From assembly GCF_024436035.1 (NCBI RefSeq), contig NZ_JANFNG010000002.1, positions 62,001 to 126,000 of the forward strand: a stretch of 64,000 nucleotides of DNA, given 5' to 3'. The position numbers and the translations under genes were made by a program. Shown piece after piece: positions 51,448 to 61,800 of the stretch; within the stretch, counting starts at the first letter, position 1; each line of letters opens with the position of its first letter. The stretch is from Streptomyces humicola (lineage in GTDB: Bacteria > Actinomycetota > Actinomycetes > Streptomycetales > Streptomycetaceae). The notes under the pieces are model-generated. The model was not told the DNA's origin. It made no database searches and saw only the letters and a program-made list of their open reading frames with translations.

Positions 51448-52668
51448 TTACACACCTCCGCCGACGGAGGTATGCGTGGCCGCGACGTCGGTCATGGCCT
51501 GCCGTGAGGCGTTGCGGCGCCTTGTATGCCGGCGGTCGAGAAGTCCGGAAGAGGCCGCAACGGCTAGTCCCGCGACTGCGAGCAGTGCCCCGACCCAGTT
51601 CGGGGCGGTGTAGCCGAGGCGTGCTCCGATGGCCAGGCCACCGAGCCAGGCCCCGCAGGCGTTGCCGAGATTGAAGGCTCCGATGTTGGCGGCTGACGCC
51701 AAAGCGGCTGCCCCTTCGGCCTTGCTCATCACCCGCGCCTGCAGCGGCGGTACGGTCGCGAAGCCCACCACACCGAAGACCGCGATGGTGAGACCGGCGG
51801 CGATCCGCGAGTGCGCCGTGAAGACGAATACCGTCAATACCGCTGCGAGCAGCGCCAGGACGACGTACAAGCTGGGCATCAGACGCCGGTCGGCGGCGCG
51901 ACCGCCCAAGACGTTGCCGATGCACAGTCCCGCGCCGAACAGAATGAGCAACCAGGTCACTGCTGACGGTCCGAACCCGGCTACCTGGGTCATCATCGGT
52001 GCGATGTAGGTGAAGGAAGCGAAGACGCCGCCGAAGCCGAGGGTGGTTGTCGCCAGTGCCAGCCACACTTGCGGGCGTTTGAAGACTGCCAGCTCGCTGC
52101 GGAGTCCTCCGGGTGCGGGGCGTGGCTGCCTGGGTACGAGGGCAAGGATGCCGACCATACCGATGATCCCGAAGCCGGTCACCGCCCAGAACGTGGACCG
52201 CCAGCCGAAGTGCTGGCCCAATGCGGTACCCATCGGAACGCCGAGGACGTTGGCGATAGTCAGTCCGGTGAACATCATGGCGATTGCGCTTGCTCGCCTG
52301 GCCGGTGCGACCAGGTCGGCTGCCACCACTGAACCGATGCCGAAGAAGGCGCCGTGGCAAAGGGCCGCCACCGCGCGGCCGGTCATCAACAGCCAGTAGC
52401 TGCTCGCGACTGCGCAGAGCAGGTTGCCGATGGTGAAGACGCCCATCAGGACTACGAGCATCGTCTTGCGGGGCAGCCGGGAGCCGGCGGCGGTCATCAG
52501 CGGGGCCCCGACCACCACGCTGAGCGCGTACCCGGACACCAGCAGGCCGGCGGTCGGGATCGAGACCGTCAGGTCTGCGGCGATCTGCGGCAGCAGGCCC
52601 ACGATGACGAACTCGGTGGTGCCGATGCCGAAGGCACCGATGGCCAAAGCAAGCAGGGCAAGGGGCAT
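51448..52668 (-). CDS. MFS transporter, 12-helix DHA1/AraJ type
   Basis: A 406-residue exporter. The ATG at 52668 has GAAGGA upstream and starts the first helix directly (LALLALAIGAFGIGTTEFVI), the signature of the AraJ/YdhP/chloramphenicol-exporter group. Further motifs are GLLVSGYALSVVVGAPLM and GMVGILALVPRQP. It lies 32 bases upstream of the FAD oxidase. Export of the oxidase's substrate or product is a natural guess. Confidence 0.92.
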   Translation of the reverse strand: MPLALLALAIGAFGIGTTEFVIVGLLPQIAADLTVSIPTAGLLVSGYALSVVVGAPLMTAAGSRLPRKTMLVVLMGVFTIGNLLCAVASSYWLLMTGRAVAALCHGAFFGIGSVVAADLVAPARRASAIAMMFTGLTIANVLGVPMGTALGQHFGWRSTFWAVTGFGIIGMVGILALVPRQPRPAPGGLRSELAVFKRPQVWLALATTTLGFGGVFASFTYIAPMMTQVAGFGPSAVTWLLILFGAGLCIGNVLGGRAADRRLMPSLYVVLALLAAVLTVFVFTAHSRIAAGLTIAVFGVVGFATVPPLQARVMSKAEGAAALASAANIGAFNLGNACGAWLGGLAIGARLGYTAPNWVGALLAVAGLAVAASSGLLDRRHTRRRNASRQAMTDVAATHTSVGGGV

Positions 52669-52736
52669 CGTGCGGTCCTTCTCACGCAGGGGGCCAAGTT
52701 GAGCTCCGGCTGTCTGCAGCGCGGCCCGATCGGGTT

Positions 52737-53522
52737 TTACAGCTGGCGCAGTGCGCCGCCGTCGATGGCCCACTCCGCTCCGGTGACCTGGCGGGCCAGC
52801 GGTGAGAGCAGGTAGGCGACGACGCGGGCGACGTCGTCGGGTGTGCCGATGCGGCCGGCGGGAAGGCGGCGGACCTGCTGAACGAAGTGGTCGATGGCTT
52901 CCTCGACCGGAAGTTGGAACTGCGCAGCCAGTTGTTCGGCGAAACCGCCCGGGGCGTCCCACAGCGCGGTGCGTGTGGGGCCGGGCGAGACGACGTTGGA
53001 GCGGAGGCCGCGTGTGCCGAATTCGGCCGCCAGGGTTTTGGAGACCGACAGCATGGCGGACTTCGCGGCAGCGTAGTCGACCAGGGGGACGTCGGGGAAG
53101 CGGGCGGCCTCACTGGCGATGTGCACCACGCTGGCCTCCCCGCCCCGCATCAGCGCAGGCAGTGCGGCGCGAGTGATGCGGACCGCGGAGAAGAAGTTGA
53201 GCTCGAAGGTCGCCTTCCACTCCTCGTCGGCGACGTCCAGGAAACTCGTGCGGGACTCGAGACCGCCGACGTTGTTGACCAGGCCGTCCAGTCGGCCGTG
53301 CCGTTCCAGCGTCGCCTCGACGATCCGCTGCGCGCTATCCGGGTCGGTGATGTCGGCCGCGATACCGCTGGCCGCCGGGTGGAGGGCATCGATGACGTCG
53401 GCCTTGCGGGCGACGCCGACCACCGATGCTCCCTCGGCCGCGAGCAGCCGGACGGTTGCCGCTCCGATGCCGGCCGACGCACCGGTCACGAGGAACACTT
53501 TGCCAGCGAGCTTCAGATCCAT
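52737..53522 (-). CDS. Short-chain dehydrogenase/reductase
   Basis: A 261-residue classical SDR. TGASAGIGAATV is the NAD(P) motif, NNVGG replaces the usual NNAG, and the catalytic Ser (HIASEAARF) and YAAAK follow. The C-terminus ends with the typical GAEWAIDGGALRQL. ATG at 53522. Middle of the four-gene operon; acts on a ketone or alcohol of an unknown substrate, probably linked to the neighbouring flavin oxidase. Confidence 0.95.
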   Translation of the reverse strand: MDLKLAGKVFLVTGASAGIGAATVRLLAAEGASVVGVARKADVIDALHPAASGIAADITDPDSAQRIVEATLERHGRLDGLVNNVGGLESRTSFLDVADEEWKATFELNFFSAVRITRAALPALMRGGEASVVHIASEAARFPDVPLVDYAAAKSAMLSVSKTLAAEFGTRGLRSNVVSPGPTRTALWDAPGGFAEQLAAQFQLPVEEAIDHFVQQVRRLPAGRIGTPDDVARVVAYLLSPLARQVTGAEWAIDGGALRQL

Positions 53523-53601
53523 GGATGGACTTCCCTTGTGGTGATGAGGACCGGGGGGCGGTGCCCCCGGCTGGGGCACCGCCACATGAGCATGCGGTCG
53601 A

Positions 53602-55035
53602 TCAGGCGGCCTGCTTGCTGCGCAGGAAGATTCCGGACAACAGCGCACCTGCCAGCACGATGAACGCGTTGACGGCGACGGCAGTGGAAATGCCGCCCAG
53701 CACGGCGGACGTCCCGGATGCCGCAGTGACCCCGGCCGTGGCGATAGCGCTCATGACCGGTGTGCCCATAGTGATGCCGACCTGCTGGGTCATCGTCGCA
53801 AGACCGGTCGCCATGCCCTGTTCGGCATCGGGCAGACCGGAGGTCGCGGTCACCATGAAGCCCACGATCACAAGCATGTTGCCGACACCGCCGATGAAGG
53901 TGGCCACCAGCAGCAGGGCCATGGAACTGCGGTGCTCGCCGAGGGTCACCAGCGCCAGTGTGGCAATGAACTGGATGAGCCCACCGGTCACCAGCGTCGC
54001 CTTGGTGCCGATCTTGCCGATCACCCGCGGCGCCATCACACCACCCGATACCGTTCCCAGCCCCAGCACCCCGAAGGACAAGCCGGCCGCCAGAGGCGAG
54101 AATCCGAGCACCTTTTGCAGGTACAAAGTCATCAAGAAGACCAGTGAGGTCTCGGTCACGAAGGCGATCAGTCCGGCGAGGTTGCCCCAGATCACCGTTC
54201 GCCGCTTGAGGACCCTCACCGGTACCAGCGGCGCAGCCGCGCCCCGTTCGATGGCGTAGAACACGATGAGCAAGATCGCGCCTACGGCCAGAGAACCCAG
54301 CGCCAGCGGGTTTCCCCAGCCCTGCTCGCCCGCCCTGGTCAATCCGTAGACCAGCGCCAGCAGACCTGCGGTGACGAAGATCGCACCCGGTACATCCAGT
54401 TTCGGCCTCTCGTCGGGGCGGCTCTCCTTGATCACCGTGGGCGCGATGAGGAGCACGATGCACGCCACCGGGACATTGATGAAGAACGACCACCGCCACG
54501 ACAGCAGGTCGGTGAGCACGCCTCCGAGGATCGCACCGGTGGTGAACCCGGCCGACATCAAAGCGCCGTTGAGCCCAAGGGCCTTCTCCCGCAGCGGGCC
54601 TTCGGGAAAGGACGAGGTCAGCAGTGACAGCCCGGCAGGCGTCACTGCCGCAGTCGCCAGACCCTGCGCCACCCGGGCGGCCAGCAGCATCGGCGGGTTG
54701 ACCGCCAGTCCGCCCACGAGCGAGGCGGCCCCCAAGACCGCCAGCCCGACCAGGAACAGCCGGCGGCGTCCCACCACGTCGGCAATTCGCCCGAACAGCA
54801 GCGTGAACCCGGCCGCACACAGCGCAAACGCGGTGGCGATCCATTGCAGGTTCGCCAGCGAGAACTTCAGTCCCTTGCCGATGGTCGGCAAGGCGACATT
54901 GAGAATGGAGAAGTCCACGGCGAGCATGAACTGCGCCACCAGGAGCACGACCAGGACCAACCGCAGCTTCCCGGTCAACTGGTGGGAGGCCTTTGCCTGC
55001 TGCCGAGTGGCAGACGCCTCATCCAGCGTCGACAT
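53602..55035 (-). CDS. MFS exporter, 14-helix DHA2 (EmrB/QacA) type
   Basis: A 477-residue exporter when started at ATG 55035, which has GGAAGGA upstream; a start at 55062 is possible. It shows VLLVAQFMLAVDFSILNVAL (motif D1), LFGRIADVVGRRRLFLVG (motif A) and an internal RVAQGLATAAVTPAGL. First gene of the operon leading to SDR, MFS and FAD oxidase. It faces a divergent MmyB-type regulator across a 211-base gap, a common arrangement for regulated drug exporters. Confidence 0.94.
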   Translation of the reverse strand: MSTLDEASATRQQAKASHQLTGKLRLVLVVLLVAQFMLAVDFSILNVALPTIGKGLKFSLANLQWIATAFALCAAGFTLLFGRIADVVGRRRLFLVGLAVLGAASLVGGLAVNPPMLLAARVAQGLATAAVTPAGLSLLTSSFPEGPLREKALGLNGALMSAGFTTGAILGGVLTDLLSWRWSFFINVPVACIVLLIAPTVIKESRPDERPKLDVPGAIFVTAGLLALVYGLTRAGEQGWGNPLALGSLAVGAILLIVFYAIERGAAAPLVPVRVLKRRTVIWGNLAGLIAFVTETSLVFLMTLYLQKVLGFSPLAAGLSFGVLGLGTVSGGVMAPRVIGKIGTKATLVTGGLIQFIATLALVTLGEHRSSMALLLVATFIGGVGNMLVIVGFMVTATSGLPDAEQGMATGLATMTQQVGITMGTPVMSAIATAGVTAASGTSAVLGGISTAVAVNAFIVLAGALLSGIFLRSKQAA

Positions 55036-55246
55036 CGTCACGCTTCCTTCCCGCTTCGCCATTCATGAAAAATTTTCCTTCCAGTTCTGTTATTTGCCTG
55101 CCGGAAGGAAGTCTGTTTCTGTCCCGGAAGGTCAGCCAGTCCCCTGCCGTGCGTAGGCGGGCCGTGCCTAGCCTTGCGGTGCCCATCACTGGCGGGGACA
55201 GGATCGACTCGCCCAAACTGTCCGTTCGCCAGGCACACTGGCCCGC

Positions 55247-56092
55247 ATGGACGGATCAGCCGAGTTGGGAGAGTTCCTGCGCGCCCGGCGCGCCCTGCTA
55301 AGGCCGCAGGACGTCGGCCTTTCCTTGCGCGACGACCGCCGTGACGCGCCTGGGCTACGCCGAGAGGAACTGGCACAACTCGCTGGGATCAGCACCGCGT
55401 ACTACACACGCCTGGAACAAGGACGCAGCCGACAGGCCTCGCAGGGCGTGCTGGATGCGATCGCCCGTGCGCTGCAGCTCAGCGACGCCGACACGGCACA
55501 CCTGCGCCGCCTGGCCCGGCCTCGGCGTGCCGCACGACGCACCCTTGAGCATCCCGAGTCCGCCCGGGACACCTCCCGCCGGCTGGTCGCCGCGATGGAG
55601 CATGTGCCTGCTGTGATCGTTGACAGGCGGAGCACGGTGTTGGTCTGGAATCCTCTCGGCCATGCGCTGCTGGCCGGGCACGTCGATGCGGACCGCCCGG
55701 ACAATCTGGAGGCGCGCCCCAACCTGGCGCGGATTCTGTTCCTTGACACCTGCGCCCGTAAGCTCTACCCCCGGTGGGAGACCGAGGCCCGGCGCTGTGT
55801 GGCGTCCTTGCGACTTGCGTCGCGGAACCACCCCACTGATCGGCTGCTCGCCGATCTCGTCGGTGAACTGTCCATGAAATCCAGAGAATTTGCCGGACTT
55901 TGGACGCAACGTCCACTGCTCAACTGCTCGTTCGGAACTGTCTACGTGCACCATCCCCTGACCGGAGGGATGGAGCTCAGCTTCCAGACACTGCAAATCC
56001 TGGACACCTCCGGTCACCGGCTGATTACGTACCACGCACGGCCGTGCTCTGAATCGGAGGCCAGCTTGCGTTCGCTGGAGAAGCTTATCTGA
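55247..56092 (+). CDS. XRE-family regulator with MmyB-like C-terminal domain
   Basis: A 281-residue paralogue of the 43080-43997 regulator. The helix-turn-helix reads APGLRREELAQLAGISTAYY and TRLEQGRSRQAS; the sensor domain has VIVDRRSTVLVWNPLGHALL and GELSMKSREFAGLW. It is transcribed divergently from the MFS-SDR-MFS-oxidase operon and is its likely regulator. Members of this group often respond to small hydrophobic ligands or redox state; the ligand is unknown. Confidence 0.93.
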   Translation: MDGSAELGEFLRARRALLRPQDVGLSLRDDRRDAPGLRREELAQLAGISTAYYTRLEQGRSRQASQGVLDAIARALQLSDADTAHLRRLARPRRAARRTLEHPESARDTSRRLVAAMEHVPAVIVDRRSTVLVWNPLGHALLAGHVDADRPDNLEARPNLARILFLDTCARKLYPRWETEARRCVASLRLASRNHPTDRLLADLVGELSMKSREFAGLWTQRPLLNCSFGTVYVHHPLTGGMELSFQTLQILDTSGHRLITYHARPCSESEASLRSLEKLI

Positions 56093-56160
56093 CGTGCCAC
56101 CACACGTGCCCGCCGCATCATGCACATTGTGGGGGAGCCGGGAGCCGACGAAGACATCTG

Positions 56161-57201
56161 TTATGCGCATTTCCGACTCACCATCTCTGCAGCAAGATTC
56201 TGCCAGGCTTCGGCGCATTCGGCGGCTGCCGCCGACACCGCGTCTGCACAATGCGCAGGGACGGATTCGGTCACCCGCTTCCAGTGCGGGAGCACAAAGG
56301 TGTGAACCTCCAACATGCGCAGCAGCAGACGCCCTGTGTCAGTGAGTCGAAGGGAAGGATCGCGGCACAGGCAGTGAAAGATCGCTGCGAGATCCTCTTG
56401 CTGTTTGCGGAAGACGGTAGTTCGTGTTATATCGGCTGTCGTGGGCGCCGCCGCCCGCGTGGGCCGAGCGGCACCGGACTTGCCGGTGCTGCCACGTCGG
56501 GCTGGTACCGGGTCCTCACCGCGATGCAGGCGATCGCGCACGTCCCGCACCGTTCCGGGAGATACCCCGGCTATTCGCGCAATCTCGCGCAGCGATGCTC
56601 CCGGTCGGTCGGTCAGCAGGCGGCCGACCGACCGGCGCTTCTGCGATGTGTCCAGCGACCGGATCCGACCGTCGCGCCCGACGCGGAGGGGCGGTTGGGG
56701 GATGTGGTCCGCCTCTCGGCGGCGCAACGAGCCCACGGTCTTGGCGGAAAGCCCGGTGACGAAGGCGACAGCCCGGTCTGACCACTGGGGGTGGGATACC
56801 AGGATGCGCACGGCAGCGGATCTGCGTTCCGCCAACGACAGCACCCTGCCCTGCCCGGTGTTGGCTTCAACCGCGAGGACGAAGGCGTCCTCGTCCGTCC
56901 CCTCGAAGAGCCGGGCTTCGATGTGCGACTGACCGAGCATCACTGCGGCGCGCAAGCGGTGCATTCCATCGATGACACGAAGCGAGGGCTGATGCACGAT
57001 GATCGGCGGCCAGGCGAGCCCCGAGACTGCGATTTTCTGCGCATGCTCCAGGCTCACCCCATCTGCCCGGGGAGAGTCCGCCGGCAGAAGGAGATCAACT
57101 GGAACCGGCCGGACGGGGAGTAAGGAGGCCCGCCACTCCCGTTCCGGGGCGTGCGTGCCCGGTTCGCAGGCTGTGGCCGCGGGGCGTTCGACGGTTTCCA
57201 T
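56161..57201 (-). CDS. StrR/NovG-type ParB-like pathway activator
   Basis: A 346-residue regulator related to StrR, NovG and Dbv4, which switch on aminoglycoside, aminocoumarin and glycopeptide genes. The ATG at 57201 has GAGGAAG upstream. The ParB-like domain includes DLLLPADSPRADGVSLEHAQ and RVIDGMHRLRAAVMLGQ (about residues 32-115), followed by HPQWSDRAVAFVTGLSAKTV, then a second helix-turn-helix SLREIARIAGVSPGTVRDVR (203-222). These blocks are the StrR family hallmarks. A perfect match to the StrR operator lies 68-96 bases upstream of the start, so autoregulation is likely. It is expected to control the PKS-containing cluster to its right and possibly genes outside the window. Confidence 0.9.
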   Translation of the reverse strand: METVERPAATACEPGTHAPEREWRASLLPVRPVPVDLLLPADSPRADGVSLEHAQKIAVSGLAWPPIIVHQPSLRVIDGMHRLRAAVMLGQSHIEARLFEGTDEDAFVLAVEANTGQGRVLSLAERRSAAVRILVSHPQWSDRAVAFVTGLSAKTVGSLRRREADHIPQPPLRVGRDGRIRSLDTSQKRRSVGRLLTDRPGASLREIARIAGVSPGTVRDVRDRLHRGEDPVPARRGSTGKSGAARPTRAAAPTTADITRTTVFRKQQEDLAAIFHCLCRDPSLRLTDTGRLLLRMLEVHTFVLPHWKRVTESVPAHCADAVSAAAAECAEAWQNLAAEMVSRKCA

Positions 57202-57268
57202 GTCTGTATCTGCTTCCTCGTGCTCGCGTGTACGCTCACATCGCGCCACAGTGGGCAAATGGCTGTGT

Positions 57269-57297
57269 GTTCAACTGGGGAGATTCCGCGGTTGAAC
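57269..57297. promoter_or_regulatory. Perfect StrR-type operator
   Basis: GTTCAACTG, 11 spacer bases, CGGTTGAAC. This fits the published StrR/NovG consensus GTTCRACTG-N11-CRGTYGAAC at every fixed position. It sits in the promoter region of the StrR-like gene (start 57201). No second full site was found in the window. Confidence 0.9.
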
Positions 57298-57348
57298 GCT
57301 GTGCTGGCGGATCGGCTCGATCCACTGAGGCTTGTCTGAATGAATCGG

Positions 57349-58296
57349 TCAGCTGACGGCAGCGCTCACCGGATGGTGTGACGCAGATGGAATGCGGCCG
57401 TCGGCCAGTTCCTGGTCAACGAATGCCCGCAGCCATCCCTGGAATTCATCTCCGAGATCCTTGTGCTCGCAGGCGAGTCGGACCGTGGCTCGAAGGTAGT
57501 CGGCCCGGTCGCCAGTGTCATACCGACGCCCTCCGAAGACGACCCCGTGCACGGGCCGACCTTGCTGGATCAGTTCTTGCAAGGCATCGGTGAGCTGGAT
57601 CTCACCGCCGCGTCCAGGCGCGGTGCGTCCCAGGACATCGAAGACCGCCGGTTCGAGTACGTACCGGCCGATCACCGCGTAGTTGCTGGGAGCTGATCCC
57701 GGGTCGGGCTTTTCTACCAGTTCGGTCACCTGCACCACATCGTTCTCCGCAGTCACCCGGGTGGCGGCGCAGCCGTACAAGTGGACCTGCCGCGACGGCA
57801 CTTCCATCAATGCAACAACGCTTCCACCCAAGCGGTCACGCACCTCGGCCATGCGCGACAACAACGGATCACGGGGGTCGATCAGGTCGTCACCGAGGAG
57901 GACGGCGAAGGGCTCGGCGCCGACGTGCGGGGCCGCGCACAGCACGGCGTGGCCCAGACCACGGGGGTCACCCTGTCGCACGTAGTGGATCGCAGCCAGG
58001 TCGGAGAGTCCGCACACACGCGACAGTTTCTCCGTGTCCCCCTTCCTCAGCAGCGCCTCCTCCAGTTCGTGGTTTCGATCGAAGTGGTCCTCGAGCGGCC
58101 GCTTATTGCGGCCCGTCACCATCAGGACGTCGGTCAGCCCGGCAGCCACAGCCTCTTCGACTACATACTGAATGGCAGGCTTATCGACGACTGGCAACAT
58201 TTCTTTAGGTGTCGCCTTCGTGGCCGGAAGGAAACGTGTTCCAAGACCTGCAACCGGCATGACCGCCTTACGCACGCCAGCTCGGTGGACGTTCAT
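57349..58296 (-). CDS. galU: UTP-glucose-1-phosphate uridylyltransferase
   Basis: A 315-residue nucleotidyltransferase making UDP-glucose from UTP and glucose-1-phosphate. The start at ATG 58296 follows AGGGGG and gives RKAVMPVAGLGTRFLPATKA, then TPKEMLPVVDKPAIQYVVEE, the full GalU signature. FAVLLGDDLIDP and ELVEKPDPGSAPSNYAVIGR are also typical. Placement between a StrR-type activator and a PKS suggests a pathway-dedicated sugar supply, for a glycosylated polyketide or for the glycolipid system. Confidence 0.95.
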   Translation of the reverse strand: MNVHRAGVRKAVMPVAGLGTRFLPATKATPKEMLPVVDKPAIQYVVEEAVAAGLTDVLMVTGRNKRPLEDHFDRNHELEEALLRKGDTEKLSRVCGLSDLAAIHYVRQGDPRGLGHAVLCAAPHVGAEPFAVLLGDDLIDPRDPLLSRMAEVRDRLGGSVVALMEVPSRQVHLYGCAATRVTAENDVVQVTELVEKPDPGSAPSNYAVIGRYVLEPAVFDVLGRTAPGRGGEIQLTDALQELIQQGRPVHGVVFGGRRYDTGDRADYLRATVRLACEHKDLGDEFQGWLRAFVDQELADGRIPSASHHPVSAAVS

Positions 58297-58879
58297 CTCC
58301 AACCCCCTGCTGCAGATAGTTGTGCTGCTAGGAATATCTGGGCCGACCGGCCTGAGTTGAGGCCGACCGTTCATGATGACCGGCCGCGGGTGCGGCATTG
58401 GATTACTTGTCCGTACATGATCCCAACGGCATGCCGCATGGTCCGGAACTGGCTTGGGACACCGTGCGGCGGCTCGGTGCACGGCACCAAGCCGCGCCGT
58501 TACACAGACCGCCCCGCCTCACCGGTGAGCAGGCACTGGCCGACTCATCCCGACCCGCGGAGCACACCGTTTCACGTGCCACCGCAGATCACACTGTGTC
58601 GCCGTTCGCATCGGGCGACTCGCTGCGACAATCATTCCACCCCCGCCTATGCATTCACCTGAATACATTCAAGAGCTTAGACACAAAGATGTACTCGAGT
58701 ACATATATTGTGACGCAGGTCACATTCACCGAGGATGACCCCAGAGATTTTTGGTGAAAAACGTGATGAATCATCCCAGAACGACGCGCGGCGAGTCTAA
58801 ACCACTCGCGATCAAAGTTGTTCTGGGGCATATTTTTGTTTCGCACTAACGTCTGGCCTCCTCCACTCGCTCCGGGGGG
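58297..58879. promoter_or_regulatory. Divergent promoter region of galU and the second PKS, with a 16-bp palindrome
   Basis: No gene is present. The right half (58660-58850) is notably AT-rich for this genome. ATGTACTCGAGTACAT at 58689-58704 is a perfect 16-bp palindrome and a good operator candidate for an unknown regulator, perhaps the TetR at 63239. No StrR-type site was found here. Confidence 0.6.
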
Positions 58880-61800
58880 GTGCGGGTGGCCTCCAGTCGT
58901 TCCGAAGGCGGACATTTGCATACGAAGCACTCAGGTGAGAACGGGTCGTTCCCGATCGCCATCATCGGCATGGGGTGCAGGTTTCCTGGGGCTGATGGGC
59001 CCGGGAGTTTCTGGAATCTGCTCCGGGAGAACATCGACGCTGTCAGCCCCGTCCCGCCCGACCGTTACGACGTTTCTGCTGTCTACGACCCCACTCCCGC
59101 AACCGCGGGGAGGACCGTCTCGCGACACGGAGGGTTCCTCGAGGATCCCTACGGATTCGATGCGGCGTTCTTCGGGATCTCGCCGGTCGAAGCGAAGTCC
59201 ATGGACCCCCAGCAGCGTCTTCTCCTCCATGTCACGTGGGAGGCCCTTGAGGCAGCCGGGATACCGCCGTCGAGTCTCGCGGGCACCCGGACCGGAGTCT
59301 TCATCGGGCAGGCGACATCGGAGTACGCGGAGGTCACCCGGCCGGCAGCCGGCTCAAGCGTGTGGGAGGCAACAGGCAGCCGCATCAGAGCCATCACGGC
59401 TGGTCGGATCAGCTACACGCTCGACCTGCGCGGCCCCAGCATGGTGGTCGACACTGCCTGTTCGTCGTCGCTGGTGGCTCTTCACGCCGCCCGGCAGAGT
59501 CTGCTGACGGGCGACAGCGAACTGGCCATCGCCGGCGGCGTCAACATCGTTCTGTCCCCCGAGGACTCCATTGCCTACTCCCAGGGCGGGATGCTCTCCC
59601 CTCAAGGTCGCTGCCGATTCGGTAGCGCGGAGGCCGACGGATTCGTGCGCAGCGACGGCGTGGGCGTCGTGGTCCTCAAGCCGCTCCACGAAGCGCTGCG
59701 TGGCGGTGATCCGGTCCTTGCAGTGCTGCTCGGCAGTGTTGTCACCAACGATGGACGAGGCAGTGGTCTGCTGTTGAAGCCGTCGGCGGAAGGGCAGGCC
59801 GATATGCTGCGTCAGGCGTGCCGGAGCGCGGGAATCGAACCCTGGCAGCTCGACTACGTGGAGGCCCACGGCACTGGCACCCCGGTAGGAGATGGTGTCG
59901 AACTGCAGGCCCTGTCCGAGGCGGCACTTCCAGGGCGACCTGCTGGCCGCCCGCTCAAGGTCGGCTCGGTCAAGACGAACATCGGGCACGCAGAGGCGGC
60001 CGCAGGGATGGCTGGCCTGATCAAGGCGGTCTTGATCGCCCGACACGGAATCATTCCCGCATCGCTGCACCAGGGCACTCCTCACCCGCTGCTCGCCGAC
60101 GGCACGTCACCCATCGAAGTGGTAACGGCCAACGAGCCTGTGGAGAAGGCCGGGAGGCAAGCGCTGCTGGGCATCAGCTCTTTCGGCTTGTCCGGCACCA
60201 ACGCCCACGCTGTGATCGGCGAATACCTCCCCGCTCCCGACCGGCCTGCCGACAACCAGCGGCAGATGCAAGACGGCAGTCCGCACCTGCTGGTCCTGAG
60301 CGCACGCTCCGACACGGCTTTGCGCAAGCTGGCCAAATCCTTTGCTGAGTATCTGAGCCCTGAAGGAAACGGCCGTGCCTACGCGTTGCGAGACGTCTGT
60401 GCCGCCGCGGCCACTCGGCGGGATGCGCATCCGTACCGGTTGTGGGTGACTGGCGACTCCCGCGCCGATGTCAGCGCCAAGCTCCGCTCTCTCGCCTCAG
60501 GCGAGTCGATCGAGGACGGCGGCATCGCTCAGGCCGGCTTCAACGGCGTCAGACGCGCGGTCTTCGTCTTCCCCGGACAAGGGTCGCAGTGGCTCGGCAT
60601 GGGGCGCGACCTGATGGCCTCCTCCCCTGCGTTCCACACCGCGCTCGAACGCTGTGACCGCGCGATCCGCGCCGAGCTGGGCTGGTCGGTCATCGGTCTT
60701 TTCACCAGTGATGCCGAGGAGTTCCCCGCCGAGGTGGAACTCGTGCAGCCCGCCTTGTGGGCGATGCAGGTGGCGTTGGCAGCCGCTTGGCAGGAGAAGG
60801 GCATTGATCCGGACGTATGCGTCGGGCACAGCATGGGAGAAGTAGCAGCGGCCCACGTGGCCGGCGCGCTCTCCTTGGAGGATGCGGCAGCGGTCATTTG
60901 CCGACGCAGTCAGTTGATGAAGCGTGCGGCGGGTCGAGGCGCGATGCTCGCCGTGGAGCTGTCCGCGGATGAGGCCCGGCTCGCCATCTCCAGGCATGCG
61001 GATAACGTCTGCATAGCGGCCGAGAATGCGCCCACCAGCACCATCATCGCCGGCGACCGCACTGCACTGGCCCAGATCGAAGCCGAGCTGCGGAGCCGAG
61101 GCGTGTTGTGCCAGCTGGTCAAGGTCAACGTTGCCTCCCACTCACCCCATATGGACGCGCTGCGCGAGCACCTCCTCGACCAGCTCGCCGATCTGGAGCC
61201 GACCGCGTCGACTACCGACATGATCTCCACTGTGCACGATAGGCGTGTTCGAGGCCCCGAGCTCGACGGCAGATACTGGGCCGACAATCTTCGTCGCCCG
61301 GTGCGCTTTGCAACTGCCGTGAAAACACTAGGTATTGAGGCGGAGAGCGTGTTCCTGGAGGTCAGCCCACATCCTGTGCTGGTGACCTCTGTCGAAGAGA
61401 CTCTGAGCGCCTGGGCCATCACCGGGGCAGCCATGCCCTCGCTTCGGCGGGACCGAGACGAGCGTGTACAACTGATGCAAGCTGTCGGCCGGCTCTTTGC
61501 ACACGGTGGACACGTGGCCTGGGACCGATGGTACGGGGAGGCTGTCCGCCCGGTCGCCTTGCCCCCATATCCATGGGACTCCAAGCAGTTCCGCCCGGAC
61601 GCCGTCTCGACCACCGGCGGCAAGACCTGCGTCCGGGAGGTCAGCCTCGCAGCCCTGACCGCCACCGGCTGGGACGACGCCGTCCAACTGCGCGGCATCA
61701 GACCCATCCCTGCCGCCGTCTACCTCGCAACGTTGCTTAACACGGCGAGCGAGGCCATGCCCGGCGCAATGCTCGCGCTTGAGGATATGGAGCTCGGCGA

